The position numbers and the translations under genes are program-made. Below the pieces are notes generated by a model, which was not told the DNA's origin, did not search any database, and was given only the letters and a program-made list of their open reading frames with translations. Below are positions 58,023 to 64,000 of a stretch of DNA of 64,000 bases, piece after piece (position 1 is the first letter of the stretch; the number at the start of each line of letters is the position of its first letter). This stretch comes from Protopterus annectens (lineage: Eukaryota > Chordata > Ceratodontiformes > Protopteridae), in the NCBI RefSeq assembly GCF_019279795.1, contig NC_056738.1, forward strand, positions 406,571,245 through 406,635,244, written 5' to 3'.

Positions 58023-58589
58023 GAGAGATTAGCAATGCATATTTACTTCTCTGTTATGTTAGCTACAGGTCGTGTTAGGGCTAATCTGCTATGGATTAGT
58101 ATTACTGACTATGCAACAAAGTTGATCATTATGCTATGAGATTCTTACTAGCCACAGTGAATAATATTAATAGACACATTTCAGTTTTAGCTACAATATA
58201 TCCGGTGAACTTCTATAGCTTCTGCTTTATATTAATGTCACTTACTGCATTGTCTCTGGCTCAGTGCTTTCCCAATTTTGCAGTAGCAGCAGCCATTAAA
58301 AAAAAATAAATGTAAAATAATTAAATACATAACTGCAAGCAGAAAAAGACTACTCGTATCTCTAGTCTGGCCAGCTGCTGCTGTATCTCCCCATCTCTTC
58401 CTTCCTTTCCAGCTGTCCCATGCCATCCTGAATGATTCAGTGCTTTTTCTATGTGCCACCAGTTCTGAGAGTTCATTCTGTCTGTCTACAACTGTCTTCA
58501 GGTAGAATAATTTCATTGTGTCCAGACTAAAACTGCTCTTGTCTTGTTACTTGCTGTGCTTTCTCCTCCACTACCTGCCCCTGTTTCAC

Positions 58590-59010
58590 ACCTGTATTCC
58601 CTCAGATCTAATTAATAGCCTAATGATCTCTAATGAGTATAATCCCACATTGTCAGGACTCTTCTCACATTTCACTCCCTCCAATTTTTTGGACATGCTA
58701 ATGACCTTCTTTTGCACACCTTCCAACCATTTAAAGCCCCTCACTGTAGAAATGAGCACAGCATACCAGATGTGGCTCGCCAGTGTTTTGTGGAGTGGTG
58801 ATACTGCTTTCCAGTCCCTGGAATCAGTTCCTTTTGTATTTATCCTAGTATTTTGTTGGATGTTGCATTATTACTTTGTTCTTGCTACCTCATTATCACA
58901 GTAACTAATCCCCAAAAATATTTTCCTAGACAGTTTATTGATTGGAGTTCAGTAGCTCCCATCCCATACCTGTCTTCTAGATTATTGCTTCCTAGATGGA
59001 TCACTTTAAT
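58590..59010 (-). pseudogene. Old CR1/L3-type LINE remnant (ORF2), part 1
   Basis: Read as plus-strand DNA, 'CCAGATGTGGCTCGCCAGTG', 'TGTGGAGTGGTGATACTGC' and 'TATTTTGTTGGATGTTGC' follow the order of the complement of an old CR1/L3 ORF2 3' half, a pattern common in vertebrate genomes. No open frame survives. Called from pattern memory; an alignment to CR1/L3 consensus sequences would settle it. Confidence 0.55.
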
Positions 59011-59014
59011 TTTT

Positions 59015-59385
59015 TTGGTGTTATCTTATTTTATTTTATTTATTTGTTTATCCTTTGTTGACTGGGTTAGTCCCACTAGGCTACCAACCTCTTTTCAGGG
59101 GAGACCCTAGGTGGTATTTGTACTACTAGGAAAAATTTGGCCAGGGTATTGAGGAACTTCCCCTACTCTTTTCAATAGGTGCCTTCGGATCCTTTACAGC
59201 CACTTCAGCTACCACCAACTCAGGCAGATGGGGGCCTCAGTTTAGTATTTCATCTGAAGGAGAACCCACCTTATGCTGTACTGCACTGTCAAGAAGCCAT
59301 CTACCTGATGTGGGAATAGAACCCACAGCTTTCTGCATCAAAGGTGAGTGTGCTACATGTTGCACCACTGATACGACTAATTTCA
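59015..59385 (-). mobile_element. tRNA-derived SINE with L2-like tail, inserted in the CR1/L3 remnant
   Basis: On the minus strand the head (59305-59380) has AGTGGTGCAACATGTAGCAC and the B box-like GGGTTCTATTCCC. A body follows, and the tail at 59030-59080 is 'GGGACTAACCCAGTCAACAAA' followed by AAATAAATAAAATAAAAT. This tail resembles the 3' end of the L2-like LINE at 62127 on its own strand (GGACTTTCCCGGTAAACAAA). It separates two parts of one older LINE. Confidence 0.65.
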
Positions 59386-59389
59386 GTTG

Positions 59390-59760
59390 CCATCCTTTAG
59401 CCCAATTTGCTATTCTTCCTAAATCTTTTCAGGCTGTTTTCCTAGTGAGATTATTGTCATTCACAAATATGTTAATCTTGTTATTCTTTTTCAGTGATCT
59501 ATCTGATCTTGTTATTCTTTTTCAGTGATCTATCGGACACATAAGAGAATAGGTTACAGGGCGGATCCCATTTGGTACAGCACTAGTGACCTGTTTTTCC
59601 TTAAACAGCTCTCCTCTCATGATTACACTCATTGTTCTACATGCCAGCTTTTCCTCTATCCATTTAGGCACTTTTCCTCCAAGCTAATTAAGTCCCTTTA
59701 AGCTTCCCCACATACCCCTCAAGTGTACCTCATTACGATACCTCATTTGGGGTCTTAAAG
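59390..59760 (-). pseudogene. Old CR1/L3-type LINE remnant, part 2
   Basis: 'TTCACAAATATGTTAATCTT', 'GGCGGATCCCATTTGGTACA', 'CAGCACTAGTGACC' and 'TTTCCTCTATCCATTTAGGC' follow the complement of CR1/L3 RT sequence (region around the catalytic aspartates and upstream). A 32-base stretch is duplicated at 59473-59536 ('GATCTTGTTATTCTTTTTC'). Confidence 0.55.
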
Positions 59761-59764
59761 AGTT

Positions 59765-61875
59765 CATGTTCCTCGAAATTCCTCAAAGTTCCACACTGAA
59801 AGAGTCCGTCACACATTCAGTGTTAGAAATTTGTTTAAACAAAATCCATGATAAATAGAAATTAATCATATTAATCCATTAAATGATCTTCTTTATAAGT
59901 AAAACCAGCATATTTTAACTATCCTAAGACCTTCCTAGTTGAAGTTGTTAGTAAGCCATTAGTATGTGTTCCACATTTTGCCCATTTGTTCCACATTATG
60001 AAGGCGAGTGTTCCTCATTTTGGAGAGGGAAAATTGAGAGCTATGCTTCCCCACTTGTCTGCTTTGTGAGAGTTAGTGGTTATCTTACTGAAATCCAAGT
60101 TTACTACGCCTATTGGATTTCTCTTGTTGACTTCCTCTTTTATTCAGTCATAGAACTGACTCAGGTAAGGATGGCATTATTTTGGCTGCTTTTCTAGCCT
60201 TTCCATCAAGATGCTGTCTACAACTGAGATCAGATTATATAACACTGCTTCATGACAATATGTGTTGCATAATTGTAATTACTTGTTTGTCCTGTTTTTG
60301 TGCTGCAATATATTTGTTGATGCTAAATGTTGATAGTAAAACCTGCCATCATGAGAAGAACTGAAATGTTTATCCTAAGATATGAGTTAGAATGTAATAT
60401 CAGTGTAAAAAGAAAGCTTAGTAATTGACTGAAAGAGAGTATAGAAATGGGAATGTTAATATAATGTATTAAACATATCTATATTTAAATGAAAAGTAAT
60501 AATGTGTGGCTTTAAGTCAGCAGAAAAGAAGAAACATTATTAAGTGCTGCTTGCAGGTATATTTAGTTTTTTTAGACAGGTATTGCTGTGTCAGACTTGT
60601 ATTTAACCTTACACAAATATGTTCAAATAATGACTTAGTAAATGCAATGCATCTAAGTACAGATTTTCTCATTTATGTAACTAAAAAAACAGTACTGCTT
60701 TTGAAAATGGCACAAAAATGAAAATGATGTGAATGTAGGTTTATTGATTAAAACTGTCTATAGTTTGATAGTTAAAAGTTTATGAAAAAGGCAAAAGTGC
60801 AAATTTAATAAGTATTTGGTTGTAATGTAATACTGATGATGATTTTGGATGCATGTTGTTTAATAATCTGTTGGTATAATAACGCTGTTTTAAAAAACAA
60901 AACAAAAAAAAAAAAACACAACTCCACTCACAAGTCATCATGTCTTCTGGCCTGAATAATAGGAAGTCCTTGCTAGATGCATTAGTCTTCTTTCAGTGAT
61001 AAATGTAACATTTTATTAGACCTCTAATATATCAAGAGTAAGTGCTACCAATGAAAAACACAGTGAGCATTAGACCTCGGACATTTGCATTCCTTACTAA
61101 ACAGATTTGGTTTGAAGATGTAACTATTGCTGCAAGATGCATTGTGGTACATTTAGTTATTTCATTTAAAAACATGAAGTAACCATGGCAGCATGAATGT
61201 TATATTACTTAGTAATTTTAATTAAATGCTTTATTTAAAAAAATAACCCTATTAAACACTGTATCTGAGATGTTGCATTTTACAGACAAGACTATTTCTG
61301 AATAAAAAATAGCCTATGATGAAATTCTGCACTGAATACACTTCTAAGCCAGATTTATCATTAAAAATAATGTGATACTTAAGCATGTTATCATATGCGG
61401 TATTTGCACAGTCTTGAAGAAAGGCTATATTGTTACCGATAATGCAAAGACATTTGCAATCTACAAAATTATGCTGCTTTCTTTGTTGGTAGTACTACAG
61501 ATTGTAGTCTTCTAAACGGCTGTATACTGCAGGGCCAGGAGTAAGCTTGGGCAAGCTTGAGGCAAGCTGTTAGTCTCCCCCTAGTGTTCATTTTACATAA
61601 TACTATTTATATGCAGTCATTCTGTTTGATGCCTGAGGTATACACATTTACTACAGTGTCCTTCAGGAATGCTTTTTTTATGCTTGAGAAAAAAATAAGT
61701 ATCTTCTAGTGAGACTTGACTGTAAACATTAAATTTCATGTTATTTAATTGTTTATGAACTTGTGTTCTATAAAAAGAGACAGGTGTGTTTTCTTAAATA
61801 ACAGTATCCGGTCATGCAGTTTGCAACAAATAATTTTCTTGTATGTGCATGCATTGAATAAATTATTAGTAGCCT

Positions 61876-61922
<47 letters not shown>

Positions 61923-62120
61923 GCGTAGCTAGAGTGAGGCTAAGGGGCCATCAATGCTGACAGCAAGGTGTTAGATGGTATGATTGGCAGATGCCAGTTG
62001 GTCTGTGGAGCAGTCAGTTGATCCTCAACTTAAAAACTGCCAGGTGGTAGGGGGAGGGGCACAGGGTGCCAGAGCACTTAGTTACATCTATGACATGGAT
62101 CTCTCATGAGGCCAGGCTAT
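59765..62120. other. Unrecognised AT-rich sequence
   Basis: No recognised element. A-rich tract at 60893-60918; TA microsatellite at 61877-61917. Confidence 0.45.
61877..61917. repeat. (TA)n microsatellite
   Basis: About 20 TA units without interruption. Confidence 0.97.
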
Positions 62121-62126
62121 AGTGAG

Positions 62127-64000
62127 TGCTATTTATTTTGTTTATTTATTTTACATTTGTTTACCGGGAAAGTCCGATTGGACACAGGTCCTTTTTCAGC
62201 AGAGGTCCAGGGAGAAAAGCTACATGAGTAACAGTAAATTTTCATGCACACATTACAATAATCAAAAAAGTATAAAGTAAACAAAGCGTAGTATACATAA
62301 GAACATACAAATTTGTTACATCTTGACAACAAAACCAAGGCTCTGAACATAGCTAGTACTATCTATAGGTATGACTTATGTCAAGATATAAGGTTAAGAC
62401 AGGTCGGTAGGAACAAAGGATTAAACACTGGGGGAGAAGCTGGATATGTTTTGGGTATACTGTGATGTATCAGAGCACTCCTGAGAGGTTAGTACAGGAA
62501 CATAGGCACTTATTTTTTTAGATAAGCTTTAAGGGATGGCTTAAAGTGGTTAGTGGATGAGACTGAGAGAATGAAGTTAGGAAGGGAGTTCCATATACGA
62601 GATATATCGTTGGAAAATAAAGATTCTCCTGCAGTGTTGCTGGCCTTGGAGACGGTGAGTAAGTTCTTGTTATTAGAGCGAAGTGGTCTGCTGGAACTGT
62701 AAGGAAGGATGAGATTTTGTAGTGCAGGGGTTCTAGTTGGTTGTGTTACAATTTTGTGAGTTAGAGAGAGTTGGTTGTAAAGAATAATGTTGGGAAGCTA
62801 AAGCCAGTCTAGTATCCTTAAAGCTGTACAATGATGTGTTCTGTATGGGGAGTCAGATGCAAATTTAGCAATTTTATTATAACATGCTTCTAGCTTAGAT
62901 AAGTCAGTTTTCCTTAGATTAGTTAAAACTGGAGAGGTATATAGCAGAGTGGAGAGCAGATGGGTTTATGCTAATGTAATTTTGGCCATTGTGGTCAGGA
63001 GCCTTTTGTGCCTATATAGACTACCAAGTTTCTTATGGACTTTTTTTATAGTTAGGGAGACATGCAAGTAAAATTTTAGGGTATTGTCTATTTCCACTCC
63101 AAGAAGCTTTGTATGGGTTGTCAGGGAGATCACAGTATTGCCTTTGGCTATTATGTTAAATGTTGGGCATGAGATAGATGTCTTGATAGGTTGGAAGAGT
63201 AATAATTTAGCTTTGTTTTGGTTCAGGATTAGATGGGCATTAGTTAACCATGTTTCAACAGAAGTGAAAGATTCCTGTGTTTGAGAATGAAGAGTTGATA
63301 GAGAAGTGGCAGCACAGATAAGTGTTGAATCATCTGCATACTGTTTTATAGAACCATGTGGAGTAGCTATGTGTAGATTATTAGTAAAGAAGGAGAAAAG
63401 GAGAGGGCCCAAGATAGATCCTTGGGGGACACCAATGGATAAAGGAAGACATGGAGATAGATCACCCTGCCATAGAACAGATTGTTGTCAGACAGATAAA
63501 TAGTTATGTAACCATGCTGTGGCAGATGGTGAGAAGGATAGTTCAGTTAGTACATCTATTAGTTTGGAATGGGAGACCATATCAAAAGCTTTTGATAGGT
63601 CTAGAAAGACAGAAGATACAAAGTTGTTGTTATTCCTGTGATGGTTTACAGTATTAGTGAAGGATCAGAGAGCTTTAGTGGTACTATATGATGGGCGAAA
63701 CCCATGCTGAGTGTTTGTGAAAAGGTTATTTGTTAGTAAGAATTTCATGACCTGGAGATGAATACACCTTTCAAGTAGTTTAGAAAGAGGTGAAAGAATA
63801 GCAATTGGCCAATAGTTTGTCAGTTCTGTGGAAGGTCCCCCTTTATGAAGTGGGATTACATGGGTAATTTTCCACAGTTGAGGGACCTTGTTTTTGAAAA
63901 TGGATCTATTTATAAGGATTGATACTGGGAAGGCTATAGATTCAGCTGCAATTTTGAGATATTCACTGGGTAAGTTATCTGTGGCAAGTGTAGTAGGTTT
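62127..64000 (-). mobile_element. L2-like LINE, 3' half, running off the right edge
   Basis: The element is on the minus strand with its 3' end at 62127, an A-rich tail of AAATAAATAAA type. The 3' untranslated part covers 62127-62510 and ORF2 covers 62510 to the window edge. The 5' end lies outside. It is less decayed than the L2 remnant at 12.2-14.2 kb. Confidence 0.82.
62510..64000 (-). pseudogene. L2-like LINE ORF2: reverse transcriptase and C-terminus, partial
   Basis: Going 5' to 3' on the minus strand: LPSEYLKIAAE (about 63950), VIPLHKGGPSTELTNYWPIA (about 63810-63870), QHGFRPSYSTT (about 63690), SSVFLDLSKAFDMV (about 63580-63620), GVPQGSILGPLLF (about 63390-63430) and QYADDSTLI (about 63320-63345, catalytic Asp-Asp intact). 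KLLGVEIDNTLKF, YNKIAKFASD and WNSLPNFIL follow, with a stop near 62510. Only a few stops interrupt it, for example near 63660 and 63490. The 5' endonuclease part is beyond the window. L2 clade is my best assignment from motif wording; a sister clade is possible. Confidence 0.8.

Larger units (their letters stand above)
55240..58585. other. Unrecognised AT-rich sequence
   Basis: No LINE, SINE or gene motif. It holds the perfect hairpin at 55927-55958 and the TG microsatellite at 57933. Open frames are short. Confidence 0.45.

Overview
This window reads as intergenic DNA from a large, repeat-dense vertebrate genome. I find no host protein-coding gene, rRNA or functional tRNA that I can support. 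Almost everything recognisable is a transposable element or a simple repeat. The mix is CR1- and L2-type LINEs, tRNA-headed SINEs, a DIRS retrotransposon, Penelope-like pieces, and hAT and Harbinger DNA transposons. With the low gene density and AT-rich spacers this suits a fish-grade or amphibian genome of large size. A lungfish would fit well, but that is inference and no single sequence proves it.

Layout. 0-16 kb: strongly decayed LINE remnants (CR1-like at 1.6-3.3, 9.0-10.9 and 14.3-14.9 kb; L2-like at 12.2-14.2 kb), a well-preserved SINE with target-site duplications at 3.7 kb, and a foldback element at 6.6 kb. 16-23 kb: a 22-unit, 33-bp minisatellite at 16.7-17.5 kb, a pair of SINEs at 18.6-19.0 kb, then about 4 kb without recognisable content. 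23-38 kb: two nearly full-length copies of one CR1 family in opposite orientations (A on the minus strand, 23.1-27.7 kb; B on the plus strand, 33.7-38.0 kb). Each has ORF1 with an SGNH-type esterase domain and ORF2 with endonuclease and reverse transcriptase, and both are broken. Between them lie a 475-bp tandem duplication and a 1,409-bp internally deleted hAT element with a perfect 8-bp target duplication. 38-45 kb: a Harbinger transposase remnant, paired SINE copies, and TTTG, TG and 108-bp tandem repeats.

45-55 kb is the most informative part. Penelope-like C-terminal coding pieces lie in inverted orientation at 45.3-45.8 and 53.2-54.8 kb. A 6.2-kb DIRS element (46,862-53,080) has inverted terminal repeats, an internal complementary region, gag, RT/RNase H, a methyltransferase-like domain and a tyrosine recombinase. 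It is inserted in one copy of a direct repeat whose uninterrupted second copy at 55.0-55.2 kb shows the empty site. 55-64 kb: mostly unrecognised AT-rich sequence with a decayed CR1/L3-type LINE (58.6-59.8 kb) split by a SINE, and the 3' half of an L2-like LINE running off the right edge on the minus strand.

These elements do not form a pathway. The relations that matter are those between LINEs and the SINEs that share their 3' tails, and the order of nested insertions. I see no convincing new biological system. The best leads are the DIRS empty-site pair, the rearranged Penelope region, the minisatellite, and a CTCF-like motif at a transposon insertion junction.
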